NCBI RefSeq assembly: GCF_022846615.1
Contig: NZ_AP025637.1
Span: 2,939,001-3,003,000 of the forward strand
DNA from: Roseomonas fluvialis
Lineage (GTDB): Bacteria; Pseudomonadota; Alphaproteobacteria; Acetobacterales; Acetobacteraceae
DNA length: 64,000 nucleotides
Direction: 5' to 3'
In this document: positions 50,993 through 58,635 of the stretch, in pieces
Position numbering within the stretch: the stretch's first letter is position 1
Layout: every line of letters begins with the position of its first letter
Translations under genes and position numbers: made by a program
Notes under the pieces: generated by a model
What the model saw: only the letters and a program-made list of their open reading frames with translations
Databases searched by the model: none
What the model was told of the DNA's origin: nothing

Positions 50993-52609
50993 ATGCCCGA
51001 GCCGACCACCGCCGCCGACGCCATCGCCGCCGCCTTCGCCGGCGCCGGCACACGGCGCATCTACGGCGTGCCGGGCGGGGGTTCGAGCCTCGACCTGATC
51101 GCCGCCGCCAAGGCCCGCGGAATCGACTTCGTGCTCGCGCGACACGAGACCTCCGCCGTGATCATGGCCGCGACCGAGGCGGAACTCGCGGGCACGCCAG
51201 GTGCGGCGCTGTGCACGCGCGGGCCTGGCGTGGGCAATGCGGCGAACGGCATGGCGCATGCCGCACTCGACCGCGCGCCGGTGGTGCTGCTGGCGGACGG
51301 CTTCGCGCCGGCGGAACGCGCCTTCGCCACGCACCAGTATTTCGACCACGCGGCGATGCTCGCGCCGGTGACAAAGCTGCAGCTTTCGGTCGGGCAGATG
51401 GCGGCGGGCGATGCGGCAACGCAGGCGATCGGCGCGGTCATGGCGGCCCCGCGCGGGGCGGCGCTGATCGAAGTATCAGGTGCGGCCGCGAAGCAGCCCG
51501 CGGCGCTCGCGCCGGCGCAGCCGCGCCCTGCCCTGCCCGCGCCCGATGCCGACGCGATCGCCGCCGCGCAGCGCGTGCTGGCGGGCGCGCGGCGGCCGGT
51601 GATCGTCGCGGGTCTTGAAGCCGTGGACGCCGCGGAACCCCTGCGCGCCCTGGTCGCCGCCCTCGGTTGCCCCGTGCTGGTCACCTACAAGGCGAAGGGC
51701 GTGGTGCCCGACGCCGACCCGCATTTCGCCGGCATCTTCACCTGCGGCGCGGCCGAGGGCGCGGTGCTCGATGCCGCCGACGCCGTGATCATGGTCGGCG
51801 CCGACCCGGTCGAATTCATCCCGAAGCCCTGGCGCTGGCCGGTGCCGGTGATCGAGGTCGCGACCTCCCCGCGCGCCCTGCCTTATGCCACGGCGGCCGC
51901 GGCGCTGACCGGGCGCATCGGCGCGTCGCTGGCGTCGCTGGCGGAAGACGCGTCACGCGCCGACTGGCGCGCCGAAGACATCGCCGCGCTGCGCACCGCC
52001 TGGCTGCGCGCGCTGACCAACGACCCGCAGCGCGGCACGGGCATCGGCCCCCAGCGCGTGGTCGAGATCACGCAGGCCGCGGCCCGCGCCGCCGGCTTCG
52101 ACCCGCGCGTCGCGGTCGATGCCGGGGCGCACATGTTCCCCGCCACCACCTTCTGGCAGTGCGAACGCCCCGGCGACCTGCTGATCTCGAACGGCCTGGC
52201 GACCATGGGCTTCGCGGTGCCGGCGGCGATCGCGGCCGCGCTGCACGATCCCGCGCGCGGCGCGCTGGCCTTCACCGGCGATGGCGGGCTGCTGATGGGG
52301 CTCGGCGAATTGGCGACCGCCGCGGTGCTGGGCGTGAAGCTCGTGGTGGTGGCGTTCAACGACGCGACGCTGTCGCTGATCGACATCAAGAAGGATGCGC
52401 GCGATCTGCCGGCGGGCGCGCTGGGCTGGCCGCGCGCCGACCTAGCCGGCGCGATGCGCGCGATGGGCGGCATCGGCCTGCGCGCCGATACCGAGGCGGA
52501 GCTCGCCGCCGCGATGGCCGAAGCCTGCGCGGCAGCGGGTCCGGTGCTGATCGACGCGGCGGTGGACCCCTCCGGCTACCCCGCGCAGATCAAGGCGCTC
52601 AGGGGATAG
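50993..52609 (+). CDS. Thiamine-pyrophosphate-dependent enzyme, acetolactate-synthase-like
   Basis: Protein of 538 residues with the three-domain layout of the acetolactate synthase/benzoylformate decarboxylase family. The cofactor-activating Glu is in LARHETSAVIMAATEAEL (near residues 47-51). The TPP/Mg site is FTGDGGLLMGLGELATAAVL with Asn in VAFNDATLSL. YGVPGGGSSLDLIAAAKA at the start is also typical. AGGAGA lies 7 bases before the ATG. It is divergent from the ATP-grasp gene (185 bp between) and its end overlaps the convergent amidase gene by 11 bp. The substrate is unknown. Confidence 0.9.
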   Translation: MPEPTTAADAIAAAFAGAGTRRIYGVPGGGSSLDLIAAAKARGIDFVLARHETSAVIMAATEAELAGTPGAALCTRGPGVGNAANGMAHAALDRAPVVLLADGFAPAERAFATHQYFDHAAMLAPVTKLQLSVGQMAAGDAATQAIGAVMAAPRGAALIEVSGAAAKQPAALAPAQPRPALPAPDADAIAAAQRVLAGARRPVIVAGLEAVDAAEPLRALVAALGCPVLVTYKAKGVVPDADPHFAGIFTCGAAEGAVLDAADAVIMVGADPVEFIPKPWRWPVPVIEVATSPRALPYATAAAALTGRIGASLASLAEDASRADWRAEDIAALRTAWLRALTNDPQRGTGIGPQRVVEITQAAARAAGFDPRVAVDAGAHMFPATTFWQCERPGDLLISNGLATMGFAVPAAIAAALHDPARGALAFTGDGGLLMGLGELATAAVLGVKLVVVAFNDATLSLIDIKKDARDLPAGALGWPRADLAGAMRAMGGIGLRADTEAELAAAMAEACAAAGPVLIDAAVDPSGYPAQIKALRG

Positions 52610-54011
52610 TCGGCACCCGCGCGTGCCAGTCGGTCTCCCGCTGGTAGGCATCCGCCACCGCCAGCGCGCGGCCCTCGGCGAAGGGCCTGGCCGAAAGCTG
52701 CAGCCCGATCGGCAGCCCGCGATCATCGAAGCCGCAGGGAATGCTGACCGTGGGAATACCCAGGTAGTTGAACGGCCGCGTGTTGGACGAGATCGCCATG
52801 TGCCGCGCCCAGTTGTCCGGGCTGGCGTCGATGCTGGTCTCGGCCAGGGTCGGCACGCGCATGCGCAGCGTCGGGGTCGCGACGATGTGGTGGCCGGCGA
52901 AGGCTTCCTTGCAGAACTGCCGCAGCAACGGCCCGCGCCGTGACAGCGCCTCCAGGTAGTGCGTGCCGGGAATCGCATAGCCGCCGTACATCCGGCCTGA
53001 CAGATGGATCGCGTAGTCGCCCGGGTGCTCGCGCATCCAGTTGGCGTGGATGGTCGCCGCCTCCACGCGGCTGACCACCGCGACATAGGTGCCGATCGCG
53101 CGCAGCGACGGGCACGCGACGTAGGTGACCGAAGCGCCGCGCGCGCGCAGCACGTCCAGCGCCGCCTCGAAGCCGCGCACCACCACATCGTCGGCACCAT
53201 CGAAGAACCATTCGCGCGGCACGGCCACGCTGACCCCCCGCAGGTCGCCGGTCAGCGCGGCCTCGTAGTCCGGCACGGCTTCCGGCGCGCTCGTTGCATC
53301 CAGCGGGTCATGGCCGGAGATCACGGTCATCACCCGCGCCGCATCGCGCGCGGTGCGCGTCAGTGGCCCGACATTGTCCATGGAAAACGACAACGGCATC
53401 ACGCCGGACCGCGAAACGCGCGTCTGCGTCCCCTTGATGCCCGTGACGCCGCAGATGCTCGCCGGCAGGCGGATCGACCCGCCCGTATCAGACCCCAGCG
53501 CAGCCGCGAAGAAGCGCGCGGCCACACCCGCGCCGGAACCGGATGACGATCCGCCCGTACAGTAGGGCAGGCTCCACGGGTTGTGGCAGTCACCGAAATG
53601 CGCGTTGTGTCCGGTCGGGTTCTGCGCGAACTCCGCCATGTTCAGCGTGCCCATGTCGATCGCGCCCGCGGCGTCGAGCCGTTGCAGCACGGTCGCGGTC
53701 TTGCCCGGCTTGAAGTCGGCGCGGATCTTCGACCCGCAGGTGCTCACGCGCCCGGCCCGGTAGTACATGTCCTTGTGCATCATCGGCACGCCACTCAGCG
53801 GGCCGGGCGTCGCCCCCGCGGCACGCGCGCGGTCCTGCGCGGCGGCGGCATCCAGCGCGGCCTCGCGGTCCAGGCGGATGACCGAATTCACCTGCCCGTC
53901 ATGCGCATCGATGCGGGCGAGGCAGGCCAGCACCATGGCTTCCGCGGTGGCCTCGCCCTTCGCGAAGGCGTCCGCGGCCTCGGTGACCGACAGCAGCGCG
54001 AGGTCGCTCAT
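52599..54011 (-). CDS. Amidase-signature family amidase
   Basis: Protein of 470 residues of the amidase signature family. The catalytic triad can be placed: Lys80 in MMHKDMYY, the cis-Ser (about 156) in GGSSSGSGAG, and the nucleophile Ser179 in DTGGSIRLPAS. Such enzymes hydrolyse amides to acid and ammonia, or act as GatA in tRNA amidation. It starts in an ATGA overlap with a 68-residue gene resembling a GatC/AtzG partner, which recalls the AtzE-AtzG pair rather than a free-standing amidase. Its end overlaps the TPP enzyme by 11 bp. The natural substrate cannot be told. Confidence 0.92.
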   Translation of the reverse strand: MSDLALLSVTEAADAFAKGEATAEAMVLACLARIDAHDGQVNSVIRLDREAALDAAAAQDRARAAGATPGPLSGVPMMHKDMYYRAGRVSTCGSKIRADFKPGKTATVLQRLDAAGAIDMGTLNMAEFAQNPTGHNAHFGDCHNPWSLPYCTGGSSSGSGAGVAARFFAAALGSDTGGSIRLPASICGVTGIKGTQTRVSRSGVMPLSFSMDNVGPLTRTARDAARVMTVISGHDPLDATSAPEAVPDYEAALTGDLRGVSVAVPREWFFDGADDVVVRGFEAALDVLRARGASVTYVACPSLRAIGTYVAVVSRVEAATIHANWMREHPGDYAIHLSGRMYGGYAIPGTHYLEALSRRGPLLRQFCKEAFAGHHIVATPTLRMRVPTLAETSIDASPDNWARHMAISSNTRPFNYLGIPTVSIPCGFDDRGLPIGLQLSARPFAEGRALAVADAYQRETDWHARVPTIP

Positions 54012-54214
54012 GCGCCAGGTTCCTTCTCCGCGCGCAGCGCGGCCTCGAAGGAAGATGGCTCGTCCTCGAAGACCAGCGTGCCGCGCAGCGCCTCGAATTC
54101 CGCCATCAGCGCGGGGAAGTCCTCGAGCCCACGCGCCGCGGCGGCATTCGGGCAGTCCACGCCGGACCACAGGCGGATCGCCGCCATCATCTCGGGGCTT
54201 GGGTCGTTGCTCAT
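54008..54214 (-). CDS. Small amidase partner, AtzG/GatC-like (68 aa)
   Basis: Protein of 68 residues coupled to the amidase gene by ATGA. It begins MSNDPSPEMMAAIRLWSGVD and ends FEDEPSSFEAALRAEKEPGA. This is the layout of AtzG (68 aa, DUF4089) and of GatC: an N-terminal helix followed by an extended, acidic C-terminal arm that can wrap round the amidase. Sequence identity is too low to be certain from inspection. The role would be to stabilise or activate the amidase. The start at 54214 is supported by the absence of any family-like sequence further upstream. Confidence 0.7.
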   Translation of the reverse strand: MSNDPSPEMMAAIRLWSGVDCPNAAAARGLEDFPALMAEFEALRGTLVFEDEPSSFEAALRAEKEPGA

Positions 54215-54258
54215 GGCGGTGGCGTCTCCTGGATGGCGGCGCGTCATCCTTGCGCCGC

Positions 54259-54281
54259 CATGGAGGTTTGCAAACCCCATG
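54259..54281. promoter_or_regulatory. Operator-like palindrome in a divergent promoter region
   Basis: Core GGTTTGCAAACC (54265-54276) is a perfect 12-bp palindrome. With one unpaired A it extends on both sides to CATGG and CCATG (54259-54281). A second perfect 8-bp inverted repeat, GGCGGCGC/GCGCCGCC, lies just upstream at 54235-54259. Both sit in the 109-bp gap between the divergent amidase-partner and enolase-superfamily genes, 43 bp before the latter's ATG. It looks like a LacI-, GntR- or IclR-type operator that could control both directions. Confidence 0.55.
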
Positions 54282-54323
54282 CCCGGCTGGCAGCCTCCGG
54301 CCAACACCCGAGGAAACGACCAG

Positions 54324-55460
54324 ATGAAGATCGTGGACATCCGCGCCTACCCCACCTCCTTCCCGCTCCCTCCCGGTGGGCCGAAGCTCGGGATCGGCCA
54401 GGCGGTGAAGCGCGATGCCGTGATGGTGAAGGTCACCACGGAGGATGGCATCGTCGGCTGGGGCGAAAGCCATCATGGCCGCGCGCATACCGCCATCGCG
54501 AAGCTGATCGAGACTACCTTGCGGCAGCTCGTGCTCGGCATGGATGCCTTCGACACCACCGGCATCACGGCGCGCATCTACAAATACCAGCTGGCCTCGC
54601 ACGGCATGGGCGCGGGCTGCGCGATGGCGATGTCGGGCCTCGACATGGCGCTGTGGGACGCCAAGGGGAAGGCACTGAACCTGCCGCTCTACAAGCTGCT
54701 CGGCGGCGCTTCGCGCGCCGTGCCGGCCTATGCCGGCGGCGTGGCACTGGGGTACCAGCCGCCCTCCGAACTGATCGACGAGGCCGCACCGCACATGGCC
54801 GCCGGCTACAAGGCGATAAAGCTGCGCGTGGGCGACACGGTGCGCGACGACGTCGCGCGCATGGAGGCGGTGCGCGACGCCTTCGGCCACGACCTGGTGA
54901 TCCTGACCGACGCCAATATCGGCTATTCCATCGACCAGGTGCGCCAGGTGATGCCGGAGATGGACCGCCTCAACATCGGCTGGCTCGAGGAACCCTTCCC
55001 CGCGCACGACCACCATTCCTATTCCCAGGCGCGCGGCTACGGCTCCACACCGCTCGCCGCTGGCGAGAACCACTTCACCCGCTACGAATTCACGCGCGTG
55101 CTGGAAGACGGCGTCATCACCATCTGGCAGCCGGACCTGTCGAAGTGCGGCGGCATCACGGAAGCGCTGCGGATCGCGGCCATGGCCTCCGCCTTCAAGA
55201 TCCCCATTCATCCGCATTCGTCGATGACCGGCGTGAACCAGGCGGCGTCGATCCACTTCCTCGCCGCGATCGAGAATGGCGGATACTTCGAGGCCGACAT
55301 CTCCCGCGCCAACAAGTTCCGCGACGAACTGGGCAGCACGCCCTGGACCATCCGCGCCGACGGCACGGTGCTGCCCAACGCCACGCCGGGGATCGGCGTC
55401 GAGGTCGATGAGGGCTTCCTAGCCGCCCACCCGGCCATCGAGGGGCCAGGCTACGTCTAG
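54324..55460 (+). CDS. Mandelate racemase/muconate lactonizing enzyme family protein
   Basis: Enolase-superfamily protein of 378 residues. Key positions are visible: Lys166 and Arg168 in AIKLRVG, metal ligands Asp196 (LTDAN), Glu222 (LEEP) and Glu248 (AGEN), then Asp271 in QPDLSKCGG and His298 in IPIHPHSS. This arrangement fits the mandelate-racemase-like subgroup, which abstracts a proton next to a carboxylate. The reaction (racemisation, dehydration or cycloisomerisation) cannot be decided. GAGGAAA lies 7 bases before the ATG. The gene ends on a CTAG shared with the convergent phosphatase gene. Confidence 0.9.
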   Translation: MKIVDIRAYPTSFPLPPGGPKLGIGQAVKRDAVMVKVTTEDGIVGWGESHHGRAHTAIAKLIETTLRQLVLGMDAFDTTGITARIYKYQLASHGMGAGCAMAMSGLDMALWDAKGKALNLPLYKLLGGASRAVPAYAGGVALGYQPPSELIDEAAPHMAAGYKAIKLRVGDTVRDDVARMEAVRDAFGHDLVILTDANIGYSIDQVRQVMPEMDRLNIGWLEEPFPAHDHHSYSQARGYGSTPLAAGENHFTRYEFTRVLEDGVITIWQPDLSKCGGITEALRIAAMASAFKIPIHPHSSMTGVNQAASIHFLAAIENGGYFEADISRANKFRDELGSTPWTIRADGTVLPNATPGIGVEVDEGFLAAHPAIEGPGYV

Positions 55461-56050
55461 GCCGCGGCCGCCATCACCGCATCGGGCATGATCACCTGCA
55501 CGAAGCGCGGCGTGCCCGCTTCGGGCGCGACCATGCCGAAGGCGCCTTCGGGAAATTCCGCCTGCGCCAGCATCCGCCCGAAGATCGCCGGGCCGAACAC
55601 GTGGATATGCCCCACCAGCAGCGCGTTCGACCCCGCCGGCGGCGACGTGCCCATCGCGCGCCGGGCCGAGGCGATCGCCCCGGGCACGTCGGTCGTGTAG
55701 TCGTCCGCCACCAGTTCCATCGTCACGTCCACCGGCCCGCCGCGCGCCATGGCCTGCGCCGTGTCCACCGCGCGGAACACGGGGGACGAGCGGATCGGCC
55801 GCAGCGGAATCGCAAGCCGCGCCATGGCCTCCGCCAGGGCGCGCGCCTGCGCCACGCCCGCCGCCGAGAGGTTGCGCTGCCCCGCGCGATCCCCCAGCCG
55901 CCCGGTATCCACCTGGCTGCGGTCGGTGATGGCGTGGCGCATGTAGAGCACGAAGCCGCCGGCGCGCAGCGTGGTGACCCAGCCCCGTGTAGTGGCCAGC
56001 GCCGGCGCGGCCAGCACCAGCGCGGGCAGCGAACGTCGTGCAATCCTCAT
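55457..56050 (-). CDS. Secreted histidine phosphatase family protein
   Basis: Protein of 197 residues. The N-terminus (MRIARRSLPALVLAAPALA) is a signal peptide. The catalytic loop is LYMRHAITDRSQVD (RHA instead of the more usual RHG), followed by SSPVFRAVDTAQAMA with the second Arg, and VGHIHVFGP with the second His. Function in the periplasm is unknown. It starts in an ATGA overlap with the DUF1194 gene. The two make a pair of exported proteins likely co-transcribed with the upstream genes on the minus strand. Confidence 0.85.
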   Translation of the reverse strand: MRIARRSLPALVLAAPALATTRGWVTTLRAGGFVLYMRHAITDRSQVDTGRLGDRAGQRNLSAAGVAQARALAEAMARLAIPLRPIRSSPVFRAVDTAQAMARGGPVDVTMELVADDYTTDVPGAIASARRAMGTSPPAGSNALLVGHIHVFGPAIFGRMLAQAEFPEGAFGMVAPEAGTPRFVQVIMPDAVMAAAA

Positions 56051-56760
56051 GCGATCTCCCGGATCAGCTTGGCGCGCATCGCGCGGGCGAAATCCATGCG
56101 TGTCTCGGCGGCGATGACGAAGGCGCCGGGCCCGCCGATCACGTCGCGTTCGTAGGTCCGGCGCAGCGGCTCGCCGAAGCGCGTGACCGGCGCGACCTCG
56201 ATGGCCAGCCCGTTCACCGTGATGCCGCGCGCCACCGCCGCGTCGCGCGCCTCGGTCGCGGGCGTGAAGGACCGCATGTCCGGCCCGTCGCCCGCCACGT
56301 CGATGACCAGGTCGTCGCTGCGGAAGGGTGCCGCGGCGATCAATGCGGTGCTGTGCGCGATGGCATCGCCGATCGCGTTGTAGGATTGGCGCGACCGCGG
56401 CGCGGCCATGATCGCCTCGGCCAGCGCGCGCGCCGAGGCCCCATCGCGCACCGCCACCCAGTCCACCACCGTGGCCGCCCCGCCAGGGCTGCCCCACTCC
56501 ACCATCGCCACGCCGATCGCCCCGTTCGGGTTCGACGCGATGGCTGCGAGCACCGCCGGATGCGTCACCCCCTCGGCCAGCCCCTCGCGCTGCAGGCGGA
56601 ATTCATCGGCGTCGATGGAGCCCGAGGCGTCCATCGCCAGCACCAGCAGCAGGTCCAGCACGGGCGCGGCCTGCGCGGCCAGAATGCCCGGCGCCAGCGC
56701 AGCACCCGCGCCCAGCATGGCACGGCGACGGATGGGGGGTCGTTCCATGGCCGCAGACAT
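56047..56760 (-). CDS. DUF1194 von Willebrand-type protein (secreted)
   Basis: Protein of 237 residues with an RR-containing signal (IRRRAMLGAGAALAPGILA). The von Willebrand factor A-like fold carries an intact metal-ion-dependent adhesion site: LAMDASGSIDADEF near residues 41-54, and later VAGDGPDMRS. The phrase ANPNGAIGVAMVEWGSPGG (spread over 77-95) fits the DUF1194 family. These proteins are predicted to bind ligands through Mg2+ at the cell surface or in the periplasm. It is coupled by ATGA to the histidine phosphatase gene downstream. Confidence 0.88.
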   Translation of the reverse strand: MSAAMERPPIRRRAMLGAGAALAPGILAAQAAPVLDLLLVLAMDASGSIDADEFRLQREGLAEGVTHPAVLAAIASNPNGAIGVAMVEWGSPGGAATVVDWVAVRDGASARALAEAIMAAPRSRQSYNAIGDAIAHSTALIAAAPFRSDDLVIDVAGDGPDMRSFTPATEARDAAVARGITVNGLAIEVAPVTRFGEPLRRTYERDVIGGPGAFVIAAETRMDFARAMRAKLIREIA

Positions 56761-56787
56761 GGCGCGCGGCGACGCGCGTGCAAGGCG

Positions 56788-58635
56788 TCAGTCGCGCGCG
56801 CACCAATCGTGCCACATGGCCCGCCAGGCAGCCTCCAGCCGCCGCGCCATGCCCGCACCATCGCTCAACGCGCCGGCATCGATGCCCGCGCGCGCCGCCG
56901 CCAGCGCCCGCGGGTCGTTCACGCGGCGCACCGCCTGCGCCACATACGCCTCGACGTCCGGCGCGATCCAGTCGGCCAGGCCGGCGGCGGTCAGCAGCGT
57001 CTCCCCGTTCCGGCTCATCATCCCGCCACGGCCGCGCAGCGTGAGCGTCGGCACGCCCGCCAGGATCGCCTCCGCCGTCGTGGTGCCGCCGGGGAAGGGA
57101 AACGGGTCGAGCATCACATCCACATCGGCATAGCGCGTGAAATAGGCCGGGCGCGCGCTGTGGCCCTCGATATCCAGCCGCGCCAGGTCGCCGCCCGCCG
57201 CGGCGAAGCGTGCGCGGATCGCGCCCGCCGTGCCGGCATCCTCCAGCGCGCGCGCCTTCAGCAGCAGCCGCGCATCCGGCACCGCCGCCAGGATGCGCGC
57301 CCAGGCGCCCAGGACGCCATCGTTCAATTTCATCGGCGCGTTGAAGCAGCCGAAGGTGGCGTGCCCGCGCGCGACCATCGGTGTCGGTGTGCGCGGCAGG
57401 GCGAAGCCCGGCGGCGTGATGCACAGATAGCAGCCGGGCAGGCGCAGCACGCGCTCGGCATACAGCGCTTCCTCGTCCGGCGGCACCGTCACGGCATCGG
57501 CGATGATCCAGTCGACCGCGCGCGACCCGGTGGTGTTGGCGTAGCCGATCCAGCTTGCCTGCACCGGGGCGGCGCGATGGTCCAGCACGCTCAGGCGCGT
57601 GCCGTGCGTATGGCCCGAGAGTTCGACCAGGATGTCGACGCCATCGGCGCGCATGCGCGCCGCCACCGCCGCATCCGGCAGGTGCTGCACGCGGTGCCAG
57701 CCGTCGAACAGGCCGCGCAGGCGCGCGGTCGTCGCATCCCCGCCAGCCTGGTTGGCATAGGCCAGCAATTCGAAATCGCGCCGGTCATGCGCGGCGATCG
57801 CCGCTTCCAGGAAGAAGCCGACCGGATGCGCCCGTAGGTCGCCCGACAGGATGCCGATGCGCAGCCGCTTCCTGGGGTCGCGCGGGTTCGCGAAGGGGCG
57901 CGGCGGCAGCGGCGGGAAGGCCTCGCCATAGGCGCGATGGTCGGCCGCGACCTCGGCCGCGCTCACGCCCGGCAGGTAGTTCAGCGCCAGCAGCAGGTTG
58001 TGCCAGGCCGGGCGGCAGGCGGGGTCCTGCGTGATGGCGGCGCGCTGCACCGCCACCGCCTCCGCCGCGCGGCCGGATTGCAGCAGCGCCAGGCCGTGAT
58101 TGACCTTCGCATCGGCGCGCCCGGCGAGCACGCGCGCCACCTCAGCCAGATGCGGCACGGCATCATGCGGGCGGCCGAGGCCGAGCAGCGCCTCGCCCAG
58201 CGCGCTGCGCACCAGCGGGTCATCCGGTGCGGCGGCCTGCGCCGCGGCAAACAACGGCACGGCGAGGTCGGGGCGGGCGGCATCCAGCCAGGCGCGCGCG
58301 GCGTCGATGCGCAGCGCCGCATCGCCCGCGGCAAGAGCGGCTTCGAGCACGCGCGCGGCGCCCACCGGGTCCCCCCGCGCCGCCAGCAGCGCCGCAAGAT
58401 TGCGCGCCGCCCGCCCATAGGCCGGCCGGCGCGCCAGCGCGGTGCGGAAGGCGTCTTCCGCACCCGTGTCATCCTGCGCATCGCGGCGCGCGACGCCGAG
58501 GTTGTTCCACGCCTCCGGTTCGTCGAGCCCGGCGCCGATCGCGCGCCGCCACAGCGCCGCGGCCGTGCCCGGGTCGCCGGCCTGCTGGCGCGCCGTGGCG
58601 TCACGCGCCAGGGCAAGCGCCGCCGCGTCGCTCAC
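56788..58635 (-). CDS. TPR protein with O-GlcNAc-transferase (SPINDLY-like) catalytic domain
   Basis: Protein of 615 residues. The N-terminal 230 residues are tetratricopeptide repeats, alanine-rich (for example AWNNLGVARRDAQDDTGAEDA). The C-terminal part from about residue 255 is a glycosyltransferase-41-type domain: RLRIGILSGDLRAHPVGFF, then DILVELSGHTHGTRL, APVQASWIGYANTTGS, and later FGCFNAPMKLNDGVL. Eukaryotic relatives transfer GlcNAc or fucose to proteins. Bacterial ones are often in genomes with glycosylated flagellins or surface proteins, but no such gene is nearby. It ends 27 bp upstream of the DUF1194 start and starts in an ATGA overlap with the gamma-glutamyltransferase gene. Confidence 0.9.
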   Translation of the reverse strand: MSDAAALALARDATARQQAGDPGTAAALWRRAIGAGLDEPEAWNNLGVARRDAQDDTGAEDAFRTALARRPAYGRAARNLAALLAARGDPVGAARVLEAALAAGDAALRIDAARAWLDAARPDLAVPLFAAAQAAAPDDPLVRSALGEALLGLGRPHDAVPHLAEVARVLAGRADAKVNHGLALLQSGRAAEAVAVQRAAITQDPACRPAWHNLLLALNYLPGVSAAEVAADHRAYGEAFPPLPPRPFANPRDPRKRLRIGILSGDLRAHPVGFFLEAAIAAHDRRDFELLAYANQAGGDATTARLRGLFDGWHRVQHLPDAAVAARMRADGVDILVELSGHTHGTRLSVLDHRAAPVQASWIGYANTTGSRAVDWIIADAVTVPPDEEALYAERVLRLPGCYLCITPPGFALPRTPTPMVARGHATFGCFNAPMKLNDGVLGAWARILAAVPDARLLLKARALEDAGTAGAIRARFAAAGGDLARLDIEGHSARPAYFTRYADVDVMLDPFPFPGGTTTAEAILAGVPTLTLRGRGGMMSRNGETLLTAAGLADWIAPDVEAYVAQAVRRVNDPRALAAARAGIDAGALSDGAGMARRLEAAWRAMWHDWCARD

